DNA from: CALKJU01 sp046349355
GTDB taxonomy: Bacteria; Pseudomonadota; Alphaproteobacteria; Geminicoccales; Geminicoccaceae
Length of the DNA: 64,000 bases
Assembly (NCBI GenBank): GCA_046349355.1
Contig: JAXMCM010000020.1
Span: 62,001 to 126,000 of the forward strand
Direction: 5' to 3'
Part shown: positions 30,762 through 39,886 of the stretch, piece by piece
Numbering within the stretch: position 1 is the first letter of the stretch
Layout: each line of letters opens with the position of its first letter
Program-made: the position numbers and the translations under genes
Notes under the pieces: model-generated
What the model was told of the DNA's origin: nothing
Database searches by the model: none
Seen by the model: the letters and a program-made list of their open reading frames with translations, nothing else

Positions 30762-31482
30762 GCTCGCCCTCGTCTTCGCCGTCCTCCTCGCCGCCTGCAC
30801 GGCAGCGCCCCCGCCCGCACCGCCGGCCGGCGGGCTGGTCGACCTGCCGTCACCCGCCGGCGAACGCCTGCTGGCCGGCGACGAGGCGCTGCGCGCCTAC
30901 GTCCCGCTCAGCGTCCACTTCGTCACCCAGGAGACCCAGAGCTTCTGCGGCGTCGCCAGCATGACCATCGTGCTGAATGCCCTGGGCGTTCCCGCGCCGA
31001 CGACGCCGGCCTACGAGCCCTACCGGATGTTCACCCAGGACAACGTGCTCGACGAGCGGACCGAGGCCATCCGGCCGCGGGCGACGATCCTCCAGCGCGG
31101 CATGACGGTGGACCAGCTGGGGGCGCTGTTGGCGGTGCATGGCGTCGAGACGGAGGTCCGGCACGCCAGCGACAGCAGCGTCGACGCCTTCCGCGAGGCT
31201 GCGCGCGCCCATCTCGGCGAGCCCGGCCGGGCGGTGCTGGTCAACTACCTGCGCACCGCCCTCGACCAGGTGAAGGGCGGCCACATCTCGCCGCTGGCCG
31301 CATATGACGCCGCGACCGACCGGTTCCTGATCCTCGATGTCGCCCGCTACAAGTACCCGCCGGTCTGGGTGCGCACGGCCGACCTCTTCGCCGCGATGAA
31401 CACGCCCGACAGCGACAACGACAACCGCAGTCGCGGCTACGTCCTCGTCCGCCGGGCGGATGCGACCGCGACGACGAGCTAG
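30754..31482 (+). CDS. Phytochelatin synthase-like lipoprotein (papain-fold)
   Basis: This 242-residue enzyme has a lipoprotein signal (LVFAVLLAACTAAPP, lipobox Cys15) and a papain-type catalytic triad in the phytochelatin synthase order. Cys65 is in QSFCGVASMTIVLNALG, His177 in KGGHISPLAAYD and Asp195 in LILDVARYKYPPVWV. The His-Asp spacing of 18 equals that of the plant enzyme. It has only the N-terminal catalytic domain, as in bacterial and cyanobacterial versions, which mostly hydrolyse glutathione to gamma-Glu-Cys and make little phytochelatin. The membrane anchor places it in the periplasm, where glutathione or conjugates could be substrate. It overlaps the phosphatase gene upstream. 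Its TAG is shared in CTAG with the convergent cyclase gene. Confidence 0.88.
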   Translation: MRKLALVFAVLLAACTAAPPPAPPAGGLVDLPSPAGERLLAGDEALRAYVPLSVHFVTQETQSFCGVASMTIVLNALGVPAPTTPAYEPYRMFTQDNVLDERTEAIRPRATILQRGMTVDQLGALLAVHGVETEVRHASDSSVDAFREAARAHLGEPGRAVLVNYLRTALDQVKGGHISPLAAYDAATDRFLILDVARYKYPPVWVRTADLFAAMNTPDSDNDNRSRGYVLVRRADATATTS

Positions 31483-33227
31483 ACGGGAAGGCCGGCGCCG
31501 CGCAGCCCCAGGCGCAGGTGTTCGAGGTCGCGTGGATCGGGCAGCGGCGTCGAGTGCAGCAGCCACTCGCCATAGCCCTCCGGGCCTCCCGGTCGCTCGC
31601 CCGACCACTCCCGCTCGACCAAGGCGAGGAAGCGCCGTCCCTCCTCCCGGGCCTCGTCGGATCGGCCGAGATGGGCGAGCGCCGCTGCCCGCCACGCCGA
31701 CTGTCGCGTCCCCGAGATCCCGCCGGTGTCGAGGCGCGCCAAGGCTTCGGCATGGCGCCGCTCGAGGAACAGGATCCGGGCGACGTACCAGGAATGCCAG
31801 GACGGCAGGATCGGATTGAGCCGCTCGGCGTCGGCCAGCAGCAGGTGCGCCCCGGCAAGGTCGCCCGCCAGCGCCCGCGCCGTCGCGGTGATGAGCAGCA
31901 CGACCGAGTCGTTGGGATTGAGGGCGGCTGCCCGCTCGAGATGGACCCGCCCCTGCACGAAGTCGCCCAGCTGGCAGCGAATCCAGCCGAACGTGTATTG
32001 TACGCGAGCGTCGTTGGGATCGCTGGCAAGGGCGGTGGCGGCGAGTGCGCCTGCCTGGTCGAGCAGCTGGCGCATCGCCGGCAGCGGCATCGGCGTGAAG
32101 CTGTCGATGACCTTGAGCCAGGCCAGCCCGGTGTAGGCGCGGGCGAAGGCCGGATCGATCGCGCGGGCCTGCTCGAACAGCACCCGCGCCGCCTCCCGAT
32201 CCGCCGGCGGGCCATCCATCAGCCGGTTGCCGCGCAGGAAGCAATCGTAGGCGACGAGGTCCTCGGGCCGCTTGCGCCGGGCGGTCTCCACCAGCTCGTC
32301 CGACAGCCGCGCCGCCACCGCGAAGGCGACGTTGCGCACCACCTCGTCCTGCACCTCGAACAGGTCCGAGGCGTCGCGATCGTAGCGCTCGGCCCAGAGG
32401 TGCCGGCCGGTCGCCGCCTCGATCAGCTGGCCGGTGATCCGCATCCGGCTGCCGCCCCGGCGCACGCTTCCCTCGACGATGAAGGCCGCCTTCAGGGCCT
32501 TGCCGATCTCCTGCACCGGCATCGCCCGGTCGCGGTACTGGAAGCTCGAGGTCCTGGCGATCACCGCGAGCGGCCGGAAACGACTGAGCTCGGTGATGAT
32601 GTCCTCGGTGATGCCATCGCTGAGATAGGCCTGGGCCGGGTCGCCGCCGAGGTTGAGGAACGGCAGGACGGCGATCGTCGGCGGCGGCGCCGGCCGGCCC
32701 GTGTCGGACGGCGCCGAGCCGGCCATGGCATGGACGTGCACGGGGCGGGCGATGTTCTTGAGCTCGACCCGTCCCCGGTCGGTGAAGTCCGCCGCGATTC
32801 GTCCGTCGACCTGCCGCCAGACATCGTCGGACACGACGATCCCGCCCGGATCGGCCAGGGCCTGCAGGCGGGCGGCGACGTTGACGACATCGCCGAAGAG
32901 GTCGCCGTCGTCGTCGATGACGTCGCCGACCTGGACACCGGCGCGGAACAGCATGCGCCGCGCCGCCGGCTGGTCGGCGCTGCGCCGGTCCATCCCGCGC
33001 TGGATCTCGACGGCGCAGGCCACCGCCGCGACGCTGCTGGGGAACTCGACCAGGAGCCCGTCGCCCGTGGCCTTGACCAGGCGACCGCCATGCGCCGCGA
33101 TGCACGGGTCGATCAGCTCGCCGCGGTGGCGCTTCAGGTCGGCCAGCGTGCCGGCCTCGTCCTCGCCCATCAGCCGGCTGTAGCCGGCGGCGTCCAGGGC
33201 GAGGATGGCGACGAGCCTGCGGGGCAA
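31479..33227 (-). CDS. Class III adenylate cyclase with TolB-like and TPR domains
   Basis: This 582-residue protein starts with a class III nucleotide cyclase domain: metal-binding Asp in RLVAILALDAAGYSRLMGE and the second Asp in KATGDGLLVEF. A FlgO/TolB-like segment follows (IAVLPFLNLGGDPAQAYLSD, then EDIITELSRF and AERYDRDASDLFEVQDEV). The last 230 residues are TPR-like helices. This three-part layout is common in rhizobial and other alphaproteobacterial cyclases. TTG at 33227 has GGAGG at ideal distance and puts the domain at residue 1; ATG at 33260 would add eleven residues. It should make cAMP in response to protein contacts. No membrane segment is seen. It ends in the CTAG shared with the phytochelatin-synthase-like gene. 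Confidence 0.88.
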   Translation of the reverse strand: MPRRLVAILALDAAGYSRLMGEDEAGTLADLKRHRGELIDPCIAAHGGRLVKATGDGLLVEFPSSVAAVACAVEIQRGMDRRSADQPAARRMLFRAGVQVGDVIDDDGDLFGDVVNVAARLQALADPGGIVVSDDVWRQVDGRIAADFTDRGRVELKNIARPVHVHAMAGSAPSDTGRPAPPPTIAVLPFLNLGGDPAQAYLSDGITEDIITELSRFRPLAVIARTSSFQYRDRAMPVQEIGKALKAAFIVEGSVRRGGSRMRITGQLIEAATGRHLWAERYDRDASDLFEVQDEVVRNVAFAVAARLSDELVETARRKRPEDLVAYDCFLRGNRLMDGPPADREAARVLFEQARAIDPAFARAYTGLAWLKVIDSFTPMPLPAMRQLLDQAGALAATALASDPNDARVQYTFGWIRCQLGDFVQGRVHLERAAALNPNDSVVLLITATARALAGDLAGAHLLLADAERLNPILPSWHSWYVARILFLERRHAEALARLDTGGISGTRQSAWRAAALAHLGRSDEAREEGRRFLALVEREWSGERPGGPEGYGEWLLHSTPLPDPRDLEHLRLGLRGAGLPV

Positions 33228-33357
33228 CGGGAAACCTCCGGTCGACCTCCAGCCTAGCATTGCCGCAACGCCCGCCGAAGTGCCGGACGGCACGGTCGAC
33301 GGGAAACGGCCGCGGTCCTAACAGGAGCGCACGGGTCAACGAACGGAGCGAGGGACC

Positions 33358-34185
33358 TTGTCGATCCAGACGGTGCTGATCGTGCACGGAGCCTGGTACT
33401 CCGGCGCCACCTGGGGCCCGGTCGTCGAGGCCCTGGTCGAGCGCGGCCATCGCGCCGTTGCCCTCGACCGCCCCGGAACCGGCCTGCAGGCCCGCTATCC
33501 CGCCTCGTACCTGGCACGCGACCAGGTCGCCCTGCGCAGCGAGCGCTCGCCGGTCGCGGGCATGGGGATCGACGAGCTGGCCGAGGCAACGGCCGCGCAG
33601 GTCCGCCGGTTTGCCGGCCACGGACCGGTCGTGCTGGTCGGCCACAGCTTCGGCGGCCAGATCATCACCCGAACTGCCGAGCAGGTGCCGGAGCTGATCC
33701 GCCGGCTCGTCTACGTCGCCGCCTATTGCCCGGTACGCCTGGGCAGCGCCGCCGCCTACAACGCCCTGCCGGAGAACCGGATCTCGTTGTCGGAAACGAT
33801 GCAGATCGGCGACCCGGCGACGACGGGCGCGGTGCGGGTCGACCCGCGCGACACCGACCCGGCCCGGCGCGAGCTCGGCCGGCAGGCGTTCTTCAACGAT
33901 GTGCCGACGCCACTCTACGAGGCCGTCTCGGCCTACCTGATGCCCGACCATCCGCTGCAGTCGGCGCTCGACGACGCGCGCGGGACGCTCGCGCGCTGGG
34001 GCAGGATCCCGCGCCGCTACGTCCGCTGCAGCCTGGACAAGGCGATCCCCATCGCCCTGCAGGACCGGATGATCGCCGAGGCCGACGAAGCGACGCCCGA
34101 CAATCCCTTCGAGGTCGCAACCTTGCCGGCCAGCCACTCGCCCTTCCTGTCGATGCCGGACCGGCTGGCCGAACTGCTGCTGTGA
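33358..34185 (+). CDS. Alpha/beta hydrolase
   Basis: This 275-residue esterase-like enzyme has the start TVLIVHGAWYSGATW (oxyanion HGAW) and nucleophile Ser97 in VLVGHSFGGQ. The catalytic His is likely in LPASHSPFLSMPDRLAELL at the end, a pattern seen in methylesterase or hydroxynitrile lyase-like members. The start is TTG with GAGGG upstream. It stands alone, divergent from the cyclase gene and followed 67 bp later by the ABC ATPase. A substrate cannot be assigned. Confidence 0.85.
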   Translation: MSIQTVLIVHGAWYSGATWGPVVEALVERGHRAVALDRPGTGLQARYPASYLARDQVALRSERSPVAGMGIDELAEATAAQVRRFAGHGPVVLVGHSFGGQIITRTAEQVPELIRRLVYVAAYCPVRLGSAAAYNALPENRISLSETMQIGDPATTGAVRVDPRDTDPARRELGRQAFFNDVPTPLYEAVSAYLMPDHPLQSALDDARGTLARWGRIPRRYVRCSLDKAIPIALQDRMIAEADEATPDNPFEVATLPASHSPFLSMPDRLAELLL

Positions 34186-34252
34186 CAACGGTTTGCGGAT
34201 CGGCGCATCCGGTCTAGCCTCCGCGCGGGTTGCGGACGGAAGCGGACAGGGC

Positions 34253-35074
34253 ATGGCGCAGGGCTCGGCGGGCGATCCGGTCATCGCGGCGCGCGGCGTG
34301 TCGCTGGTCTTCACGACGAGCGACGGGCCGGTCACCGCGCTCTCCGAGGTCGATCTCGCCATCGACCGTGGCGAGTTCGTCTCGCTGATCGGTCCGTCGG
34401 GCTGCGGCAAGACCACGCTGTTGCGCGCCATCGCCGACCTCGAGCGGCCGACCGCCGGTGCCCTCACCGTCAACGGCATGACCCCGGATGCGGCCCGGCA
34501 GGCCCGCGCCTACGGGTACATCTTCCAGGCGCCGGCGCTGTTCCCGTGGCGGACGGTCGAGCGGAACGTCACGCTGCCGCTCGAGATCATGGACATTCCG
34601 GCCGGGGAGCGGGCGGAACGGGCGCGCCGCAACCTCGCGCTCGTCAACCTGTCCGGCTTCGAGAACAAGTATCCTTGGCAGCTGTCCGGCGGCATGCAGC
34701 AGCGGGTATCGATCGCCCGGGCCCTGAGCTTCGAGCCGCAGCTGCTGCTGATGGACGAGCCGTTCGGCGCCCTCGACGAGATCACCCGCGACCATCTCAA
34801 CGAGCAGCTCCACCAGCTGTGGCGCCGCACCGCCAAGACCTGCGTGTTCGTCACCCACTCGATCGCCGAGGCCGTCTACCTGTCGACGCGGATCGTGGTG
34901 ATGTCGCCGCGGCCCGGGCGGATCCTCGAGATTATCGACTGCGACCTCGGCGACGACCGGCCGCTGGACATCCGCGAGACGCCGGCGTTCCTCGAGATCG
35001 CGCACCGGGTCCGCGAGGGCCTGCGCAAGGGTCACAGCTACCGCGACCCCGCCATCGCCGCCCTCTCAGCGTGA
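34253..35074 (+). CDS. ABC transporter ATPase, NitT/TauT family (ThiZ-like)
   Basis: This 273-residue ATPase has Walker A GPSGCGKTT at 47-55, the signature LSGGMQQR, Walker B LLLMDEPFGALDE and switch His in FVTHSIAEAV, the standard pattern for the nitrate/sulfonate/thiamine-precursor group. The C-terminal RPGRILEIIDCDLGDDR is typical as well. In this family it pairs with permeases such as the two at 38298-39224 and 39883-40968. Those flank tenA, so a pyrimidine (thiamine precursor) import role is proposed. They are 3.2 kb away beyond two opposite-strand genes. Its last 9 bp overlap the end of the convergent hydrolase gene. Confidence 0.88.
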   Translation: MAQGSAGDPVIAARGVSLVFTTSDGPVTALSEVDLAIDRGEFVSLIGPSGCGKTTLLRAIADLERPTAGALTVNGMTPDAARQARAYGYIFQAPALFPWRTVERNVTLPLEIMDIPAGERAERARRNLALVNLSGFENKYPWQLSGGMQQRVSIARALSFEPQLLLMDEPFGALDEITRDHLNEQLHQLWRRTAKTCVFVTHSIAEAVYLSTRIVVMSPRPGRILEIIDCDLGDDRPLDIRETPAFLEIAHRVREGLRKGHSYRDPAIAALSA

Positions 35075-35740
35075 CGCCACCACCGTCGGCCGTGGACGGG
35101 GCACCGGGATCGGCTTGATCGAGGCCTGGGCGAGCTCGCGGGCGGCGTCGGCACTTTCGCCACGCTGCGCGTACCAGCCCTTGCCGACCGTCCGGCAGTC
35201 GAGCGCCGGAGCGCCGCGCTTCTCGCCCTTGCGGTAGTGCCGCATGAAGACGTGGTCGCCGATCCGCGTCGTCCGCTTCAGCTTGGCGAACCACGGGCAG
35301 CGGCTCGGGTCCATCATGTCCGGATTGACGAAGTAGAGCGCCCCGCCGGTCGGGTCCGGCCCGCGCGCGACGCGGCGGTCGGACGCGAGGCGTCGCGCCT
35401 GGTCGAGGATCATCCGCTCGAAGCTGGTGTCGGCGAGCAGGACCCGCTCGAGGTTGGCCTTGTGCGGCGCGGCCAGGGCCCGCTTGATCCGCGCCGATTC
35501 CTCGACCGCCTGGAACTGGCCCTTCTGCCGGGCGACCTTGCAGGGATGATCGGGGAAGCGCGGGTCGCGCACGCGGTTGTGCATGACGCGGATCACCGCC
35601 GCCATGCCCTTCATGCCCTCGCTGGAGGCCTCGGCATAGCCGACGATGGCGAGGCACCGCCGGGCCGGGTCGAGCCGGTCGGCGGCACGGGCCGGCTCGG
35701 GCAGCAGCAGCGTGGCCACCAGCCCGGCAGCAAGGAGCAA
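35066..35740 (-). CDS. Cell-wall hydrolase, SleB/Hydrolase_2 family; start uncertain
   Basis: This is a secreted peptidoglycan hydrolase of about 225 residues. After a hydrophobic signal (LLLAAGLVATLLLPEPARA) comes the hydrolase domain: CLAIVGYAEASSEGMKGMAAV with the catalytic Glu, then VMHNRVRDPRFPDHPCKVA and PTGGALYFVNPDMMDPSRCPW. The tail is Pro/Arg-rich. No ATG or GTG lies in frame near the signal peptide. TTG at 35740 gives a signal without its positive N-region. The better-placed ATC at 35776 sits 7 bp after AGGAG and would restore the Arg, which hints at a non-standard or decayed start. The frame is open further upstream into the kinase gene but is not protein-like there. Confidence 0.75.
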   Translation of the reverse strand: MLLAAGLVATLLLPEPARAADRLDPARRCLAIVGYAEASSEGMKGMAAVIRVMHNRVRDPRFPDHPCKVARQKGQFQAVEESARIKRALAAPHKANLERVLLADTSFERMILDQARRLASDRRVARGPDPTGGALYFVNPDMMDPSRCPWFAKLKRTTRIGDHVFMRHYRKGEKRGAPALDCRTVGKGWYAQRGESADAARELAQASIKPIPVPRPRPTVVASR

Positions 35741-35928
35741 TGTCCCTTGCGCATAGCGTAGGGCCGGGCCGACGATGACCGCTCTCCTCGAAGGACAAAC
35801 GCTGTCCTGACCATAGGTCGCGAGTACCGGCGTCGCCAGCGCTGCGGCTCCGTCGGCGCACCCTGAGGGCGCAGCTGCGTTATTCTGGGCACGGCACGTC
35901 CAGACACCGCCAACATGCCAAGGCGGCG

Positions 35929-38184
35929 TTAACGGATGGCTGACGCCAGGGTGTTGCGCACGATCTTGCGGATGTCGGCTGGCTCGAACGGCTTCTCCAG
36001 CAGGGGACAGCCGGCATCGCGCAGGCCTGCCGCCCGGTCCAGGCGCAGGCTGTCGCCGGTCAGGAAGATGAAGGGCGGAGCCTTCGGGTCGCGCTCGCGG
36101 GCGGCCTGCCACAGGCCGGCGCCGTCCAGACCGGGCATGGTGAGATCGCTGACCACGAGGTCGAAGCGTTCGGCCGTGAGCCGGTCCAGCGCCTCGCCAC
36201 CGCCGGTGACGACGGCGACGTCATGGCCGTCGGCGAGCAGGATGTCGTGCAGGAGATCCGCGATCTCGGGCTCGTCGTCGACGATGAGCACCCGTCGCCG
36301 GACGGATGGGGACGCCGGCTCGGCGGCGGCTGCCGCCTGAAGCTCGGGGGCGGGTGCCAGCGGCAGGCGGACGACGAAGGTCGCGCCACCGCCCGGTGTC
36401 GTCTCGATGTCGATGGTTCCGCCATGCGCACGGACGTGGCCGAGACTGATGGCCAGACCCAGACCGGTGCCCTCGCCGACCGGCTTGGTGGTGAAGAAGG
36501 GCTCGAACAAGCGCTTGCGGACAGCCGGATCGAGCCCCGGGCCGTTGTCGGCCACGCGGATCTCGATGCCGCCGTCGGCGCCACGCTGCGCCACGACGTC
36601 GAGCCGCCGGTCGTCCGCTCGCTGGCCCAGCGCCTGCTGCGCGTTGACGACGAGATTGATCAGCACCTGCGCCAGCTGGTCCGGGTCGGCCCAGAGGCCC
36701 GGCAGGTCCTCGGCGAGCTGCGAGGTCACCGTCACGCCGGCTGCCCGCAGGCCGTAACTCAGCAGCGTCAGCGTCTCGCCGACCAATACGCCGAGGTCGA
36801 CCGAGCGGCGTGCCGGCGGCCGCTGCCGGGCCAGCTCGAGGAACGTCCGGACGATCCGTGCGCACCGGTTGGCGGCGTCGGCGATGGTCCGGGCCTGGCC
36901 GATGATGGCCGGGTCGGAGCTCGCCGTCTGCAGGAGCGCCGAACGGCCGACGACGATCGACAGCGGATTGTTCAGCTCGTGTGCCACGCCCGCCAGCAGC
37001 GAGCCCATCGCCGCCAGCTTCTCGGACTGGTGCATGGCCTCGCGCTGCCGCTGCAGCTCTGCCTGCGCCGCCTTGTCGTGCGAGATGTCGGCGATCAGCA
37101 CGAGCAGGTCGCCGGCCGGCGTGCGCAGCGACTCAACGCCCAGCCAGCGGCCTTGTCCCAGCTCGATCTCCTCGGCGGCGTGGGGTTCGTCGAGGCGCTG
37201 CAGCAGGTCCGCCCCGTCGGAGGCCGCCTTCAGGCTGGCCCGCCACGCCTTGAAGCTGTCGAGCGGTGCCCCCTCGTGCAGGGCGGCGGCAAGCTCGGGC
37301 ACGACCAGCGCGAGCCGCCGGTTGGCGACGACCAGTCGCTGTTCGGCATCGAACAGCAGCAGCGCCTGCGGAATGCCTTCGACGGCATCGTGGAGATAGC
37401 TCTCGAGGCGGCGGATGCGCGCCTCGGCCTCGGCCTGGCGGGTGGCATCGGCCCAGATCGCGACGAGGCTGCCGTCCTCGCCGACACGCTCCTCGAGCTG
37501 CAGCCAGGTGCCGTCGGAACAGCCGAAGAGCCAGGGCAGACTGACCGGCTCCGCCGTCGCCCGCTCCCGCTGCGCCAGCTGACGCAGCGTGCTGGCACCA
37601 TGCTCGGGCCGCGCGCCTTCGGCGATGCGCAGCAGATGCTCGGGATAGCTCGCCTGGGGCTGGACCAGGTCGCCGATGTCCGGGAACAGCTCCTGGTAGC
37701 GCTTGTTGGCGGTGACGAATCGCCCGTCGGCGTCGAAGACGGCGTAGCCGACATCGAGTGCCGCCACCGCCTGGGCCGCCTTCGGCAGGCCGTCGACGCC
37801 GTGCTCGACAGTGACGTCGCGCCACATCCGGATCCGGCCGCCGTCCGGCGTCGGCAGCGAGACGACCTTCAGCCATCGGCCGTTCTTGCGCTGGAAGACG
37901 AACGGGACGCGCTGCGTGCGATGCCGGTTCACGCCGGCGGCGACATGCCGTTCGAGATTGGCCAGCTCGGACGGCGGCAGGTTGCTGGCGAAGAACCGGC
38001 GCAGCGTCGCCGCATAGGAGACGCCCGGCGCAAGCACTCCGGCCTGTTCGGGAAAGAAGGCGAGATAGGTGCCGTTCCAGCGCACGACGCGATCCTCGGC
38101 GTCGTAGACGCAGAGGCCGACCTCGAGCTGGTCGAGCAGGGTTGCCGACAGCTCGGCATCGTCGACGGCCGGCGGCTTGGTCAT
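35929..38184 (-). CDS. Hybrid sensor histidine kinase with three PAS domains and receiver
   Basis: This 751-residue cytoplasmic kinase has no membrane segment. Three PAS-like domains fill the first 430 residues (LEVGLCVYDAEDRVVRWNG, then LDVGYAVFDADGRFVTANKR, then IPQALLLFDAEQRLVVANRR). The HisKA dimerisation helix carries VAHELNNPLSIVVGRS, with the phospho-acceptor His. The ATPase domain has NLVVNAQQAL, DNGPGLDP and GTGLGLAISLG. A C-terminal receiver (last 120 residues) has the phospho-Asp in VVSDLTMPGLDG and the Lys in LEKPFEP. The ATG at 38184 starts cleanly at TKPPAVDDAE; 86 upstream codons were left out. It lies between the two parts of the TenA transporter set on the other strand. Confidence 0.93.
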   Translation of the reverse strand: MTKPPAVDDAELSATLLDQLEVGLCVYDAEDRVVRWNGTYLAFFPEQAGVLAPGVSYAATLRRFFASNLPPSELANLERHVAAGVNRHRTQRVPFVFQRKNGRWLKVVSLPTPDGGRIRMWRDVTVEHGVDGLPKAAQAVAALDVGYAVFDADGRFVTANKRYQELFPDIGDLVQPQASYPEHLLRIAEGARPEHGASTLRQLAQRERATAEPVSLPWLFGCSDGTWLQLEERVGEDGSLVAIWADATRQAEAEARIRRLESYLHDAVEGIPQALLLFDAEQRLVVANRRLALVVPELAAALHEGAPLDSFKAWRASLKAASDGADLLQRLDEPHAAEEIELGQGRWLGVESLRTPAGDLLVLIADISHDKAAQAELQRQREAMHQSEKLAAMGSLLAGVAHELNNPLSIVVGRSALLQTASSDPAIIGQARTIADAANRCARIVRTFLELARQRPPARRSVDLGVLVGETLTLLSYGLRAAGVTVTSQLAEDLPGLWADPDQLAQVLINLVVNAQQALGQRADDRRLDVVAQRGADGGIEIRVADNGPGLDPAVRKRLFEPFFTTKPVGEGTGLGLAISLGHVRAHGGTIDIETTPGGGATFVVRLPLAPAPELQAAAAAEPASPSVRRRVLIVDDEPEIADLLHDILLADGHDVAVVTGGGEALDRLTAERFDLVVSDLTMPGLDGAGLWQAARERDPKAPPFIFLTGDSLRLDRAAGLRDAGCPLLEKPFEPADIRKIVRNTLASAIR

Positions 38185-38297
38185 GGCGGCCCCAATGTGC
38201 TCCGGTGCCGCGTCGCGCACAATCGGCCGGACCCGGTCTGGACAGCCCCCCGCCGAGCGGGTAGCGCTCGCCCGTCCGAAGGGAGCCGCCGCATCGC

Positions 38298-39224
38298 ATG
38301 GCCACGCTGGAGCCGACGCTCGCCTCGCCGCCGGCGGATGGGCTGCTCGCCCGTGCCGCCGCCGGCCGCGTGCTGCCGGTGGCCACCGTGGTCGCGGCGC
38401 TGATGGTGCTCTGGTACGGCTTCGCGATCTACCTGAACGCACCGCAGCTGATCGATCGCTACGGCCGCGAGAACCGTGCGTGGACGACGCAGGAGCTGGT
38501 GGCCGACGCCTGGGCGATGGAGCGCCCGGTCCTGCCGGCGCCGCACCAGGTCATCGCCGAGCTCGACAAGACGGTCCTGCAGACCAGCGTCACCTCGAAG
38601 CGGTCGCTGGTCTACCATTCCTGGGTCACGATCTCCTCGGCGGTGGTCGGCTTCGTCCTCGGCGGGCTGCTCGGCGTGGCGCTCGCCGTCGCCATCGTCC
38701 GCGTGAGGACGCTCGAGCGGTCGCTGATGCCGTGGATCATCGCCTCGCAGACGATCCCGATCCTCGCCATAGCACCGATGATTATCGTGGTGCTGGCAGC
38801 GATCGGTATCACCGGCCTCGTGCCCAAGGCGCTGATCAGCACCTATCTCGGCTTCTTCCCGGTCACCATCGGCATGGTGAAGGGCCTGCGCTCGCCCGAC
38901 CCGCTGCAGCTCGACCTGATGCGCAGCTGGAACGCGTCCGAATCGCAGGTGATGTGGCTGCTGCGCTGGCCGTCCTCGGTGCCGTTCCTGTTCACCGGCC
39001 TGAAGGTGGCGGTGGCGATCAGTGTCGTCGGCGCCATCGTCGGCGAGCTGCCGACCGGCGCCAGCGAAGGGCTGGGGGCCCGGCTGCTCAGCGGCTCCTA
39101 CTACGGCCAGACCGTCCAGATCTGGGCGGCGCTGGTCATGGCATCCATCTTGGCGGCGGTGCTCGTCTGGCTCGTAGGCCTTGTCGAGCGCATCGTCCGT
39201 CATCGCATGGGAGCCCAGCCTTGA
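38298..39224 (+). CDS. ABC transporter permease, NitT/TauT family (ThiX-like)
   Basis: This 308-residue inner-membrane permease has about six helices and the conserved cytoplasmic loop LMRSWNASESQVMWLLRWPSS that contacts the ATPase. GAIVGELPTGASEGLGARLL near the C-terminus is typical of the family. GAAGGGAGCC lies ahead of the ATG. It is the first gene of permease-tenA-permease; tenA starts inside its stop codon (TTGA). By context it should import a thiamine precursor such as an aminopyrimidine, though riboflavin or other substrates are possible. I searched the 110 bp upstream by eye for a TPP riboswitch and found none. Confidence 0.88.
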   Translation: MATLEPTLASPPADGLLARAAAGRVLPVATVVAALMVLWYGFAIYLNAPQLIDRYGRENRAWTTQELVADAWAMERPVLPAPHQVIAELDKTVLQTSVTSKRSLVYHSWVTISSAVVGFVLGGLLGVALAVAIVRVRTLERSLMPWIIASQTIPILAIAPMIIVVLAAIGITGLVPKALISTYLGFFPVTIGMVKGLRSPDPLQLDLMRSWNASESQVMWLLRWPSSVPFLFTGLKVAVAISVVGAIVGELPTGASEGLGARLLSGSYYGQTVQIWAALVMASILAAVLVWLVGLVERIVRHRMGAQP

Positions 39225-39886
39225 GCCGCTTCACCGACCGCATGTGGGCCGAGATCGCCCCCCTCTACGGCCGGATCCTCGACCTGCCGTTCAACCGCAG
39301 CCTCGCCGATGGCACGCTGCCGCGCGACGCCTTCGAGTTCTACCTCCTCCAGGACGCCCACTACCTGGCCCTGTTCAGCCGGGCCCTGGCGACGGTCGCG
39401 GCCAAGGCGCCGGCAGCCGAGGCCCAGGCCAGGCTGGGCAAGGCCGCACACGACGCCATCGTCGTCGAGCGCGCCCTGCACGACGAGTACTTCGCGGCCT
39501 TCGGCATTGATGCCGGCGCGTTCGCCGCGACCTCGCCCTCGCCCACCTGCCGTGCCTATGGCGACTTCCTCGTCGCCGGCGCCTTCATGCGCGGCTACGC
39601 CCCAGGCGTCGCGGCGGTGCTGCCCTGCTTCCAGATCTACTATGAGGTCGGCCGCCATCTGCTGGAGATCGCGCGAAAGCCCAATCCCTACCAGAAATGG
39701 ATCGACACCTATGCCGACGAGGCATTCGGCGACCAGGTCCGCGAGATCCTGGCGCTGACCGACGCGGCGCACGAGCTGGCATCGCCGCGGGAGCGGGCGG
39801 AGATGGCCGAAGTCTACGTCATCGCCAGCCGCTACGAGTGGATGTTCTGGGACCATGCCTGGCGCCGCGAGGCGTGGCCGGCATGA
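39221..39886 (+). CDS. tenA: Thiaminase II / aminopyrimidine aminohydrolase TenA
   Basis: This 221-residue all-helical enzyme of thiamine salvage hydrolyses aminomethyl-pyrimidine, a breakdown product of thiamine, to HMP. The active-site set is complete: Asp45 in LLQDAHYL, Tyr113 in CRAYGDF, Cys136 in LPCFQIYYEVG and Glu206 in ASRYEWMFWDHAW. The order and numbering match the Bacillus enzyme within one residue. The start is TTG overlapping the permease stop (TTGA), and its own stop overlaps the ATG of the second permease (ATGA). The triple is therefore one translational unit. Confidence 0.93.
   Translation: MSRFTDRMWAEIAPLYGRILDLPFNRSLADGTLPRDAFEFYLLQDAHYLALFSRALATVAAKAPAAEAQARLGKAAHDAIVVERALHDEYFAAFGIDAGAFAATSPSPTCRAYGDFLVAGAFMRGYAPGVAAVLPCFQIYYEVGRHLLEIARKPNPYQKWIDTYADEAFGDQVREILALTDAAHELASPRERAEMAEVYVIASRYEWMFWDHAWRREAWPA

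Noticed and set aside
38185..38297. TPP riboswitch upstream of the permease-tenA operon
   Set aside because: The conserved CTGAGA and ACCTGA-type elements could not be found in either strand of this leader.
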